From: UBA4742 sp963734965
Lineage (GTDB): Bacteria; Actinomycetota; Acidimicrobiia; Acidimicrobiales; Acidimicrobilacustridaceae
Assembly (NCBI GenBank): GCA_963734965.1
Contig: CAVTJK010000003.1
Location: forward strand, 1,426,001-1,490,000
Reading direction: 5' to 3'
DNA: 64,000 bases
Below, in pieces: positions 38,715-47,602 of the stretch (the stretch's first letter is position 1; every line of letters begins with the position of its first letter). Below the pieces are notes generated by a model. The model saw only the letters and a list, made by a program, of their open reading frames with translations. It did no database searches and was not told the origin of the DNA. The position numbers and the translations under genes were made by a program.

Positions 38715-39629
38715 GGCCGCCTCCTGGGTTCCTGGGCGATGGGCCCGTACAGCTCGGGCCGGCGGTAGCGGTCGAAGTCGAAGAGCGTGCGCTTGTACTG
38801 GTCGCACAGGTCGAGGTCGCAGGTCGCGATCACGACCTCGTCGGCGGCCGTCGTGGCGCGGGCCAGCACCTCGCCCGACGGCCCGATGACCTGGCTCTCG
38901 GCCAACGACTCGACGCCCTCTTCGACGCCGCCCTTGGCCACGCCCACCACGAAGGTGCCGTTCTGGTAGGCGCCCGAAGCCATGACGAGGTTGTTGTGGA
39001 AGCCGGCCAGCCGGTCCTGGCTGGGATCGGGCGCGTAGTGGATCGGCGTGTTGTAGCCGATCAGGACGAGCTCGACTCCCTGCAGGCCGAGAAGGCGGTA
39101 GGACTCGGGCCAGCGGCGGTCGTTGCAGGTCGCCAGGCCGATGAGCCCTCCGAAGGCGCGGTGCACGGCGAAGGGATCGGGTCCGGGTTCGAAGTAGGCC
39201 CGTTCGAGGTGCTGGAAGGGCCGGTCGGGCTCGTTGTGCTCGTGGCCGGGCAGGTGGATCTTGCGATAGCGCGCCACCTCGTGCCCGTCGGCGTCGACGA
39301 GGACCGTCGTGTTGTAGTGGTGACCGTCGACCAGCTCGGCGAACCCGAACGAGAACCCGACGCCCAGATGACGGGCTTCGTCGATAGAGCGGCTTGGTCT
39401 CCGGGCTCGGCATCTCGCGCTCGAAGAAGGCGTCGATGTCGCGCTGGTCGTCGAACCACCACCGAGGGAAGAACGTCGTCAGGGCCAGCTCGGGGAAGGC
39501 CACGAGCTGGGCACCTTGGCTCGCCGCCTGGCGGAGCAGGCCGATCATGCGCTCGACCACCTCGGCGCGCGAGTCGGCCCGAGCCACGGGGCCCATCTGG
39601 GCGGCGGCGACGACCAGCTCGCGGCTCAC
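38711..39629 (-). CDS. N-carbamoyl-D-amino-acid hydrolase (nitrilase superfamily, frameshifted)
   Basis: About 305 residues, matching the length of the Agrobacterium D-carbamoylase, to which the sequence is strikingly similar. The GTG start overlaps the stop of the M20 gene. The catalytic triad motifs are all visible: Glu in LVAFPELALTTFFPRWWF, Lys in YRKIHLPGHEHNEPDRPFQHLE, and Cys in GLATCNDRRWPESYRLLG. YNTPIHYAPDPSQD and SGAYQNGTFVVGVAKGGVEEG follow the same enzyme. It hydrolyses N-carbamoyl-D-amino acids to D-amino acid, CO2 and ammonia (EC 3.5.1.77). The frame breaks near 39390. Here the carbamoyl substrate may derive from purine-ring opening rather than hydantoins (inference). Confidence 0.87.
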
Positions 39630-40869
39630 GGCGTCGCCGCCAGCCGGACCACGACGTCGAGCAGCACGTCGGCGCCGGCCACCAGATCGTCGGGCTCGGT
39701 GTGCTCGGCCGGGTTGTGGCTGATGCCCTCGACGCTGGGCGTGAAGATCATGGCCGTCGGGCACACCGCCGCCAGCATCTGGGCGTCGTGGCCGGCTCCC
39801 GAGGCCAGGCGACGGTTCGAGAGCCCGTGGTCGTTGGCCACCTGCTCGACGAGGTCGACCACCGCGGGATCGAAGGTGACCGGCTCGAACCGGGCCAGGT
39901 GGGTGGCCTCGACGGTCGACGCCCTCGGCGTCGGCAGCCGCGGTGACCTGCGCCAGCAGCGTCGCCTCGGCCTCGGTGAGCACGGCGTCGTCGCTGTGGC
40001 GCAGGTCGACCACGAGCGAGGCCCGCCGAGCGACCACGTTGACCAGGTCGGGCTGGAGCGACAGCCGTCCCACCGTCGCGACCAGGCCGGGCGTGGCCAG
40101 GGCCAGGTCACGGACGAGCACGGCGGTCAGGCCGGCGACGTACCCGGCGTCGTGGCGCAGGTGCATGGGCGTCGTGCCGGCGTGGTTGGACTGGCCGGAC
40201 AACACCAGCTCGCGCCACGAGATGCCCTGCACGCCGGTGACGACACCGATGTCGACGCGCTCGGCCTCGAGGATCGGGCCCTGCTCGATGTGGAGCTCGA
40301 CGAAGGCGTGGGGTGGCGCCGACGGGCACGGGCGTCGTGCCGACGTAGCCGATGCGCTCGAGCTCGGCGCCGAGCACCGACCCGTCGATGCCGACCGTGT
40401 CGAGGGCGACCTCGAGGGGGAGGTCGCCGGCGAACACGACGCTGCCGAGCATGTCGGGCGCGAAGCGGGAGCCTTCTTCGTCGGTGAAGAAGGCGATGGC
40501 CACAGGGCGGTGCGTGGCGACCGATTGGCCGATGATCGTCTCGAGCACCTCGAGCCCGGCGAGCACGCCGAGGTTGCCGTCGTAGCGGCCGCCGGTGGCG
40601 ACGGTGTCGATGTGGGACCCGATCATCACGGGGGCGTCGTAGCGGTCGGCGGGCCAGGTGCCGACGACGTTGCCGACGCCGTCGATGTCGACCCGCAGGC
40701 CGAGGTCGTCCATCCACGACACCACCAGGTCGCGGCCGGCCTGGTCGGCGTCGGTCAAGGCCAGCCGGCACACGCCGCCGTCGCCCGTGTCGCCGATCTG
40801 GCCCAGCGCGTCGAGCCGACCGAGCAGGCGGGCCCGGTCGACGCGCAGATCGGCGAGGGCGGTGGTCAC
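39626..40869 (-). CDS. M20-family Zn-dependent amidase/carbamoylase (allantoate amidohydrolase-like, frameshifted)
   Basis: About 413 residues, GTG start overlapping the stop of the large Mo subunit. It belongs to the hydantoinase/carbamoylase amidase group: VMIGSHIDTVATGGRYDGNLGVLAGL has the first metal ligands His and Asp, IAFFTDEEGSRF the catalytic and bridging Glu pair, HIEQGPILEAE the third ligand, GQSNHAGTTPM the dimer-domain substrate motif and SGAGHDAQML the final His. Substrates in this group are allantoate, ureidoglycolate, N-carbamoyl-L-amino acids or beta-ureidopropionate. Breaks lie near 40318 and 39918. With the D-carbamoylase next to it, the island holds two carbamoyl-releasing enzymes of unrelated folds. 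Confidence 0.87.
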
Positions 40870-43120
40870 GGCGAGTCCTCACCCTCATTGGCGATGTCAC
40901 CCGCAAGGGCGATGTCGTAGGGCCGGACCGGCACCCGGGGCAGGGCCAGCCCGGTGGCGTCGCGGATGGCGCTGACCACCGCCGCGCCCGACGAGATGGT
41001 CGGCGGTTCGCCGACGCCCTTGGCCCCGAACGGGGCGCCGGGCTCGGGATCCTCGATCACGGCGCCGATGCGCAGCTCGGGCAGGTCGAGGGCGGTGGGG
41101 ATGAGGTAGTCGGTGAACGACGGGTTCCGCATCCGACCGTCCTCGACGACGATCTCCTCCATCACGGCGAGGCCCGACGCCCTGGGCCGATCCGCCTTCG
41201 AGCTGGCCGAGCAGCTGGAGCGGGTTGAGGATGCGGCCGACCTCCTGGGAGGTGGTGAGATCGACCAGGCGCACCAGCCCGAGGTCGGGATCGACGTCGA
41301 CCACGGCCCGGTGAGCGGCGAAGGCGAAGGAGAGGTGGGCGTCGCCCTGCCCGTCCTCGTCGAGGGCGGTGGTGGGGGCATGGTGGTACTCGACGGTCTC
41401 CTCGAACACCTCGTCGCCCGCGGCCTCGACCACCGTCGCGCCCTCGGCCGCGTGGGCCAGGACCTTGTCGCGGCACGGCCTCGGCCGCGGCCAGCACGGC
41501 GCTCCCCGAGATCCAGGTCTGGCGGCTGGCCGAGCGTCGATCCGGCCGAGCCGATGGAGGTGTCGGCCGGGGCCAGGACGACCTCGTCCACGCCCAGCAC
41601 CTCGCGGGTGATCTGCTGGGCGAGGGTCACGAACCCCTGCCCGATCTCGGCGCAGGCGCAGGTCACGGTGGCCACCCCGTCCGCCAGTCGCACCCGCGCC
41701 GTCGAGTAGTCGTCGTAGCCCTCGGCGAAGCCGATGTTCTTGAACCCGACCGCGAACCCGACGCCGCGCCGGACGTCGTCGGCGCTCGGTCGTGCGCCCG
41801 CACGCCGCCGGGCAGGCCGAGGGGATCGGTCGACCGCGCCGGGTTCGGGCATCGGCACCGCCGCGCAGGTGCGGATCACCTCGGCCACGGGCGCGGCGCC
41901 GGTGAGCATCTGCCCGGTGACGAGCCGATCGCCCGGGGCCAGGGCGTTGTGCAGTCGCAGGTCGACGCGATCCATCCCGAGGGCGTCGGCCAACTTGTCC
42001 ATCTGGGCCTCGTGGCCGATGCAGGTCTGCACGGCTCCGAAGCCGCGCATGGCGCCACACGGCGGGTTGTTGGTGCGCACGCCCCAGCCCTCGATGTGAG
42101 CGTTGGGCACCCGGTACGGGCCGGCGGCGAAGCACGAACCGTTCGTGACCACCGCCGCCGACGTCGAGGCGTAGGCGCCCGCCGTCGAACCACAGGCGGG
42201 CCTCGACCTTGACAAGCGTGCCGTCGCGTCGCCGCCGTGTGGCGGTACCACATGTGGGCCGGGTGGCGATGGACGTGACCGAAGAAGGACTCCTCGCGGT
42301 TGTAGACCATCTTCACCGGGCGGCCGGTGTGCAGGGCCAGCAGGGCCAGGTGGATCTGCAGGCTCACGTCCTCGCGGGCCCCGAAGGCGCCGCCGACGCC
42401 GGCCAGCTGGATGCGCATCTTCTCGGGGGGCAGCCCGAGGCAGGCCGACACCTGGTCGAGGTCGTTGTGCAGCGCCTGGGTGCACACGAACAGGTCGACG
42501 CCGCCGTCGTCGGTGGGGATGGCCAGGCCGGCCTCGGTGCCGAGCGGGGCCTGGTCCTGCATCCCGACGTCGTAGGTGCCCTCGACGACGACGGGACCGG
42601 TGGCGTCGATGTCGCCATGACGGATGACGAGGTGGCGGAACACGTTGCCGTCGGGGTGGATCGGTGGGGCGTCGGCGGCGATGAGCGAGTCGACGAGCGG
42701 CGTGAGCGGTTCGTAGCTCACGCGGATGGCGGCGGCGGCGCGGCGGGCCGTCTCGGGGTGGTCGGCGGCCACGACGGCGACGGGCTCGCCCATGAACCGC
42801 ACCTGGTCGCGGGCCAGCACCGGCTGGTCCGGTGATTCGAGGCCGTAGGTCGGCGAGCCGGGCACGTCGTCGGCGGTGAGCACGGCGTAGACCCCGCCGA
42901 TCCGCAGCGCCGGGCCGATGTCCACCGACGTGATCCGGGCGTGGGGATGAGGCGAGCGCAGCGTGTGGCCCCACAGCATGCCCTCGGCGAACAGGTCCGA
43001 GCCGAACGCGAACCGGCCCTGGACCTTGGGCACGCCGTCGGGTCGGCGGGGCCGACTCGCCGAGCCCCGATCCCCGGGTCGACGGGGGCTGACCGGCTCG
43101 ACGAGGATGTCGCTGCTCAT
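40866..43120 (-). CDS. Xanthine dehydrogenase-type molybdopterin-binding large subunit (several frameshifts)
   Basis: About 750 residues, start ATG (MSSDILVEPVSPRR) overlapping the small-subunit stop. Motifs in order: PDGVPKVQGRFAFGSDL, VRFMGEPVAVVAADHPETA, GVGGAFGAREDVSLQ, RTNNPPCGAMRGFGAVQ, AEIGQGFVTLAQQ, TSIGSAGST and GAKGVGEPPTISSGAA, whose Glu is the expected catalytic base. It hydroxylates purine carbons at a Mo-cytosine or molybdopterin cofactor. Breaks lie near 42232, 42182, 41525, 41480 and 41185. With the two genes upstream it forms a classic three-subunit enzyme (Mo, FeS, FAD). Hypoxanthine and xanthine are the likely substrates given the deaminases nearby. Confidence 0.85.
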
Positions 43121-43618
43121 GACGGGCTCGATCCGCGGCGGCCTCGCACGGCGACGCGCACCGCCTCGATCACCCGTCCGTAGCCGGTGCAGCGGCACAG
43201 GTTGCCGCTGATCGCCTCGCGGATCGCCAGGTCGTCGGGCTGGGGATCGTGGTCCAGCAGGTCGTGCACGGCCATCACCAGGCCCGGGCGTGCAGAACCC
43301 GCACTGCACGGCGCCGGCGTCGACGAAGGCCTTCTGCACGTCCGACAGCACGCCGTCGGGCGCCATGGCTTCGACGGTCACGATGTCGCGGTCGATGACC
43401 GACGCCGCCAGCACGAGGCACGAGCACACGAGGGCCCCGTCCACCAGCACCGAGCACGAGCCGCATTCGCCCTGTTCGCACGCGTTCTTGGCGCCCGGCA
43501 GCCCGAGGCGCTCGCGCAGCACGTACAGCAGGCTCTCGCCCAACCACGAGTCATCGACGGTGAGCTCGGTCGCGTTCACGCGCAGGGCGTAGCGCGACGG
43601 CACCTCGTGGACCGTCAT
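43117..43618 (-). CDS. Xanthine dehydrogenase-type [2Fe-2S] small subunit (frameshifted)
   Basis: About 165 residues, the standard size. ATG start (MTVHEVPSRYALRVN) overlapping the FAD-subunit stop (ATGA). Iron-sulfur cysteines sit in NACEQGECGSCSVLVDG, AVQCGFCTPG and, after an indel near 43290, NLCRCTGYGRVIEAV. It passes electrons from the molybdenum centre to FAD. The stop overlaps the large-subunit start by 4 bp. Confidence 0.88.
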
Positions 43619-44466
43619 CTGGGGAACATCCGCATCAGGGCCCGACGGGCCAGCACGCCCACACAGTGGCGACGGTAGGCGGCGGTGGAGCGGTGGTCGT
43701 CGATGGGGCGGGCGGCCGACGCCACCAGGTCGCCGAAGGTCTCATACGTACGCGGGTCCTCGACGGTCAGGTTGTCCCAGTCGATGTGGTCGCCGACCCA
43801 CGCTTCGGCCTCGGGCGCTCGCAGCGCCGTGGGCCCGACCGACCCCAGACCGACCCGCACGGCGCGAGCGGCTCGGTCGGTCACGACGGCGACGTTGGCC
43901 ACGGCGATGACCATGGCGTTGCGGGTGCCGACCTTGAGGAACTCCTGAGGCCCGTCGAGCACCGGGACGCGGGCGGCGACGATGAGCTCGTCGGGCTGGC
44001 GAGCCGTCCGCTTCGGAGCGACGCAGAACTGCTCGAACGGCACCTCGCGCTGGCCGGAAGCCGAGCGCAGCACGACGACAGCTTCGAGGGCGGCCAGCAC
44101 ACCCAGGGTGTCACCGGCGGGCGAGCAGGTCCCGAGGTTGCCGCCGAGGGTGCCGGCGTTGCGGATCTGCGGTGACCCGACGGTGCGGGCCGCCTGGGCC
44201 AGGGCGGGCACGAGCGTGGCCAGCTCGGGCTGGCCGAGCTGGGCGTAGGTCAGCCCGGCGCCCAGCACGAGGGTGTCGCCGTCGCGGGTCCATCGGCGCA
44301 GCTCGTCGAGGCGGTCGAGGGCGATGACGGTCCCGAGCGGGTGGCGCCCGGCGTTGACCCCGACCATCAGGTCCGTGCCCCCCGCCAGCAGCTCGGCGTC
44401 GCCGTGGGCGGCCAGATCGGCACAGGCCTCGTCGAGCGAGCGGGGGAGAAGGACGGTCATCCCCAT
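43615..44466 (-). CDS. Xanthine dehydrogenase-type FAD-binding subunit
   Basis: 283 residues, intact. First gene of the minus-strand island. FAD-binding motifs AELLAGGTDLMVGV and IRNAGTLGGNLGTCSPAGDT are the signature of the CO-dehydrogenase medium-subunit family; the C-terminal part holds VGLGSVGPTALRAPEAE. It accepts electrons from the iron-sulfur subunit and passes them to NAD or oxygen. An in-frame ATG two codons later (MTVLLPRS) is a possible start. The 111-bp gap to the divergent MFS gene holds the promoter region. Confidence 0.9.
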   Translation of the reverse strand: MGMTVLLPRSLDEACADLAAHGDAELLAGGTDLMVGVNAGRHPLGTVIALDRLDELRRWTRDGDTLVLGAGLTYAQLGQPELATLVPALAQAARTVGSPQIRNAGTLGGNLGTCSPAGDTLGVLAALEAVVVLRSASGQREVPFEQFCVAPKRTARQPDELIVAARVPVLDGPQEFLKVGTRNAMVIAVANVAVVTDRAARAVRVGLGSVGPTALRAPEAEAWVGDHIDWDNLTVEDPRTYETFGDLVASAARPIDDHRSTAAYRRHCVGVLARRALMRMFPR

Positions 44467-44480
44467 GATTGTCGAAGCGA

Positions 44481-44501
44481 TTTCAACAGTTTGTCAACGT
44501 T
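44481..44501. promoter_or_regulatory. AT-rich candidate operator at the head of the catabolic island
   Basis: The gap between the FAD-subunit gene and the divergent MFS gene is 111 bp and contains an AT-rich block with TTCAACAGTTTGTCAAC and then GTCAACGTT. The latter nonamer and a TGTTGA half-site are shared with the inverted repeat at 30917-30933. A common regulator of purine genes could bind both; the second element is imperfect here. Confidence 0.35.
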
Positions 44502-44577
44502 GCCGACCCCGTTCCGCCCACCTTTCACGCAGCGGAAACGTCCTGGTGGCACGGGCCGGCGTTAGCTTCAGGTGCAC

Positions 44578-46290
44578 ATGTCGGACCAACTCGAGTACAG
44601 CTCGGCGCCCGGGCGCTGGGTCATCGTGGCCGCCGTGGCCGGCTCGGGCGTCGCCGCCATCGACTCGACGGTCGTCGGCATCGCCCTGCCCGACATCGGC
44701 AAGTCGTTCCACGCCGATCTCGGCACCCTCCAGTGGGTGGTCACCGGGTACATGCTGACCCTGGCCGCCTTCTTGTTGCTGGGCGGGGCACTGGGCGACC
44801 GGATCGGGCGGGCCCGGATCTTCATGGTCGGGGTGGCCTGGTTCGCGGTGGCGTCGGCCCTGTGCGGCCTGGCGCCCAACGCTGCGGTGCTCGTGGCGGC
44901 GCGGGTCCTGCAGGGCATCGGAGCCGCCCTGTTGGCGCCGGCCAGCCTGGCCATCCTCCAGGCCTCGTTCCGGGCCGACGATCGGGCTCGAGCCATCGGG
45001 GCCTGGTCGGGTCTGGGCGGTCTGGCCACCGCCGCCGGTCCGTTGCTCGGCGGCTACCTGATCTCGATCGGATCCTGGCGATGGGTGTTCTTCATCAACC
45101 TCCCGGTCGCCGCCGTCGTGATCGCCATCACGGTGCGCCACGTCCCGGAGACGCGCGATCCGGAGGCCACGGGGCGCCTCGACGTCACGGGTGCCGCCCT
45201 GGCCGTGCTCTGGCTCACCAGCATCACCTACGCGCTGATCGAGGGACCATCGAGGGGATGGACCTCGCCGGTCGTCGCCGGCTGCCTCGTCGTCGGCGTG
45301 GGCGGGCTCGTCTCGTTCCTGCTCGTCGAGCACGCCGCGGCTCATCCGATGCTCCCGCTCACCATGTTCCGCGAGCGCCAGTTCAGCGCGGCCAACGCCG
45401 TGACCTTCACCGTCTATGCCGCCCTCGGGGGCGCGCTGTTCCTGCTGCCGGTCGAACGGCAGGTCGTGGCCGGCTACACCCCGCTCGAAGCAGGCCTGAC
45501 CCTCGTCCCGGTCACCCTCATCATGTTGGTGTTCTCGGCCCGCTCTGGGCGGCTGGCCACGCGCATCGGACCGCGCCTGCAGATGAGCGCCGGTCCCATG
45601 GTCGTGGCGGCTGGCCTGGTCATGTTGTCGAGGATGCCCGCCGGCGGCAGCTACGTGGCCGACGTGCTGCCCGCCATCTTGGTGTTCGGCGCCGGGCTGG
45701 CCATCACGGTCGCACCGCTCACCTCGACGGCCATGGGGGCCGCCCCGTCCGAGCACGCCGGCGTGGCCTCGGCGGTCAACAACGTCGTCGCTCGCACGGC
45801 GGGGCTGCTGGCGGTGGCCATCCTGCCCTTCCTCGCCGGACTCACCGCCCATGACTTCCTCGACCCGGTCGCACTGGCCGCGGGGTTCCACACGGCGTTG
45901 CTCATCGCCGCTGGGACGTGCCTGGCCGGTGGCCTCCTGGCCGTGCTCACCATCCGCAACCCCGCCAAGCCCACGCTCGAACCCGAGCCGGACCAGCGCG
46001 AGCTGCTTGTCGGCCAACACCCACTGCGCGCTCGACGCCACCCCGCTGCACGCGACCTAGCCGCGACCGAGTGTTCATGGGCCGGGTGGTGGTCGGCCGA
46101 GGTGGCGTTGGCTGTGGAGGATGTGGCCGGTGGGGGTGGTCCAGGTGAAGTGTTGGTCGGGGGTGGTGGTCATGGTCCAGCCGTGGCGGTGGGTGATGCC
46201 GTGGTGGCGGCGGCACAGCAGGGCGAGGTTGGCGATGTCGGTGGGGCCGCCGTGTTCGTACCAGTCGACGTGGTGGGCGTCGCACCATGA
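44578..46290 (+). CDS. MFS transporter, DHA2 (EmrB/QacA-like) type
   Basis: About 480-490 genuine residues with 13-14 predicted helices. ATG start (MSDQLEYS), two codons after an in-frame GTG. Family motifs: IDSTVVGIALPDIGKSF in helix 1, QWVVTGYMLTLAAFLLLGGALGDRIGRARIF (motif A), GIGAALLAPASLAILQASF and GLGGLATAAGPLLGGYLI (motif C). It exports drugs or metabolites with proton exchange. The open frame runs to 46290 but the last 75 or so codons lie antisense to the HNH gene and look random; an indel near 46000 would give a stop at 46060 (TPLHAT). It is divergent from the purine island and may export one of its intermediates, which is only a guess. Confidence 0.85.
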   Translation: MSDQLEYSSAPGRWVIVAAVAGSGVAAIDSTVVGIALPDIGKSFHADLGTLQWVVTGYMLTLAAFLLLGGALGDRIGRARIFMVGVAWFAVASALCGLAPNAAVLVAARVLQGIGAALLAPASLAILQASFRADDRARAIGAWSGLGGLATAAGPLLGGYLISIGSWRWVFFINLPVAAVVIAITVRHVPETRDPEATGRLDVTGAALAVLWLTSITYALIEGPSRGWTSPVVAGCLVVGVGGLVSFLLVEHAAAHPMLPLTMFRERQFSAANAVTFTVYAALGGALFLLPVERQVVAGYTPLEAGLTLVPVTLIMLVFSARSGRLATRIGPRLQMSAGPMVVAAGLVMLSRMPAGGSYVADVLPAILVFGAGLAITVAPLTSTAMGAAPSEHAGVASAVNNVVARTAGLLAVAILPFLAGLTAHDFLDPVALAAGFHTALLIAAGTCLAGGLLAVLTIRNPAKPTLEPEPDQRELLVGQHPLRARRHPAARDLAATECSWAGWWSAEVALAVEDVAGGGGPGEVLVGGGGHGPAVAVGDAVVAAAQQGEVGDVGGAAVFVPVDVVGVAP

Positions 46291-47474
46291 CACCGGGGCG
46301 TCACAGCCGGGGAACACGCAGCCGCCGTCTCGGATGGCCAGGGCCCGGCGCTGGGCCGGGGTGGCCAGCCGCACGCTTTGGCCGAGGTCGAGGGGCACGC
46401 CGAGGGAGTCGACGATGAGCGTGGTGACGCCGGCGTCACACAGCAGGTGTTGGTAGCGCTCGAGGGTGGTGAGCCGATCCCCGTCGACGGTGAACAACCC
46501 GGGCCCGGATCGTCGACGCCGAACCAGTCCGGCAGGACGTAGCGACGGGGTTCGTGCGAGCCGTGGGGCGTCGTCCGGTCGTCGTCGTCGTTCGGCTCGA
46601 CGCGAGCGGCCGGGGCGTCGTCCACCCGTCGTCGTTGTCGTCCTGCGACGCTTCGTCGTGTCCGGTCTGCGAGCTCTGGGTGCGGATGACCAGGGTGACG
46701 TCGGGGTGGGGGGCTCGGGTGGTGGCGGGGTCGGTGGCCAGTCCGGCCCGGCACAGTTCGGCCAACGCCAGGGCGAGCAGCGTGGAACGCGACGGGCATG
46801 TCGACGTCGTCGGTCTGGTTGTGGTCGTGGCGGTAGCGGCGGGCCAGTTCGTCGGCCTTGAGGTTGAGGGCCTGGGCCACCACCAGGGCGTTCTCACCCA
46901 CCAGCTCCCCGGAGATCACGAGTCGGGCGTCGCCGACCAGGCTGGCGTGCAACGTGTTGGCGGCCAGGTCCTGGTTCGGGTCATAGCCCCCGTCCTGATC
47001 CAACAGTTCGACCAACACGGTCAGGTCTCGTTTCCAGATCTCGAACGGGCAGTGCTGCGCCGCCTCCACCAACTCGGCTTCCAGATCGGCGATCAGGTCC
47101 CCGACCCGAGGATTGGCCGCCGCGTCGCCCAGGGCGTTGGCATGGGCCAGACCGATGCGGCCTTGCGACAACGCGGCGTCGACCGCCCACAGCTTGCGCA
47201 GCCGGGTGCCCAACCGCACCCGCGCCCGACACGCAGCCCGCGGCGCACCCGTCTCGGTTGCGACCCACGATGCGGTCCCCACCCCGAAATCCCGATCACA
47301 CACCCCCCGTGCACTCGAGCTCGGCCAACACATGGGCCTCGGCCGCATCCAGACCGGCCCGAGCCCGAGCCACGACGCTTCACTGCCTCGACACAACTCG
47401 TCGTCCGACGCGAAGGTCAGGTCCTCCAGCGCCGCCTTCTGGCACCGATCCTCGAGGTCGACCACATCGAACAT
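46075..47474 (-). CDS. DUF222 / HNH endonuclease domain protein (several frameshifts)
   Basis: About 465 residues after joining frames. The N-terminal DUF222 part reads MFDVVDLEDRCQKAALEDL, VVARARAGLDAAEAHVLAEL, SQGRIGLAHANALGDAA and LHASLVGDARLVISGELVGENALVV. The C-terminal HNH nuclease is complete: RRALAIRDGGCVFPGCD, then WCDAHHVDWYEHGGPTDIANLALLC and RRHHG. Breaks lie near 47375, 47305, 46790, 46560 and 46500. These proteins are abundant, multi-copy and often strain-specific in actinobacteria; their role is unsettled. It converges on the MFS gene. Confidence 0.85.
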
Positions 47475-47555
47475 GCGTCCATGCTATCCACCCTCAACCA
47501 CGGGCAACAACACAAATACACTGTAAATCTCGAAAATATGTTCGATCAGACAGAG

Positions 47556-47571
47556 CTGACACCCGTGTCAG
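47556..47571. promoter_or_regulatory. Palindromic operator site A (CTGACACCCGTGTCAG)
   Basis: A perfect 7-bp inverted repeat around CC, centred 39 bp upstream of the acyl-CoA dehydrogenase start at 47603 and just downstream of an AT-rich stretch that could hold the promoter. It is a member of the seven-copy 16-bp motif family CTGAC-N6-GTCAG found only at gene starts in this window. Confidence 0.7.
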
Positions 47572-47602
47572 GTGCCCACGTGAGGCGACGTAGCATCGGG
47601 CC

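Noticed and set aside
31059..44466. Calling the frameshifted island genes pseudogenes
   Set aside because: Conserved motifs continue on both sides of each break and neighbouring genes are intact; indel error is the simpler reading, apart from possible real decay of adenine deaminase.
46060..46290. C-terminal extension of the MFS transporter by about 75 residues
   Set aside because: The stretch is antisense to the conserved HNH domain and lacks membrane or MFS features; an indel near 46000 most likely hides a stop at 46060.
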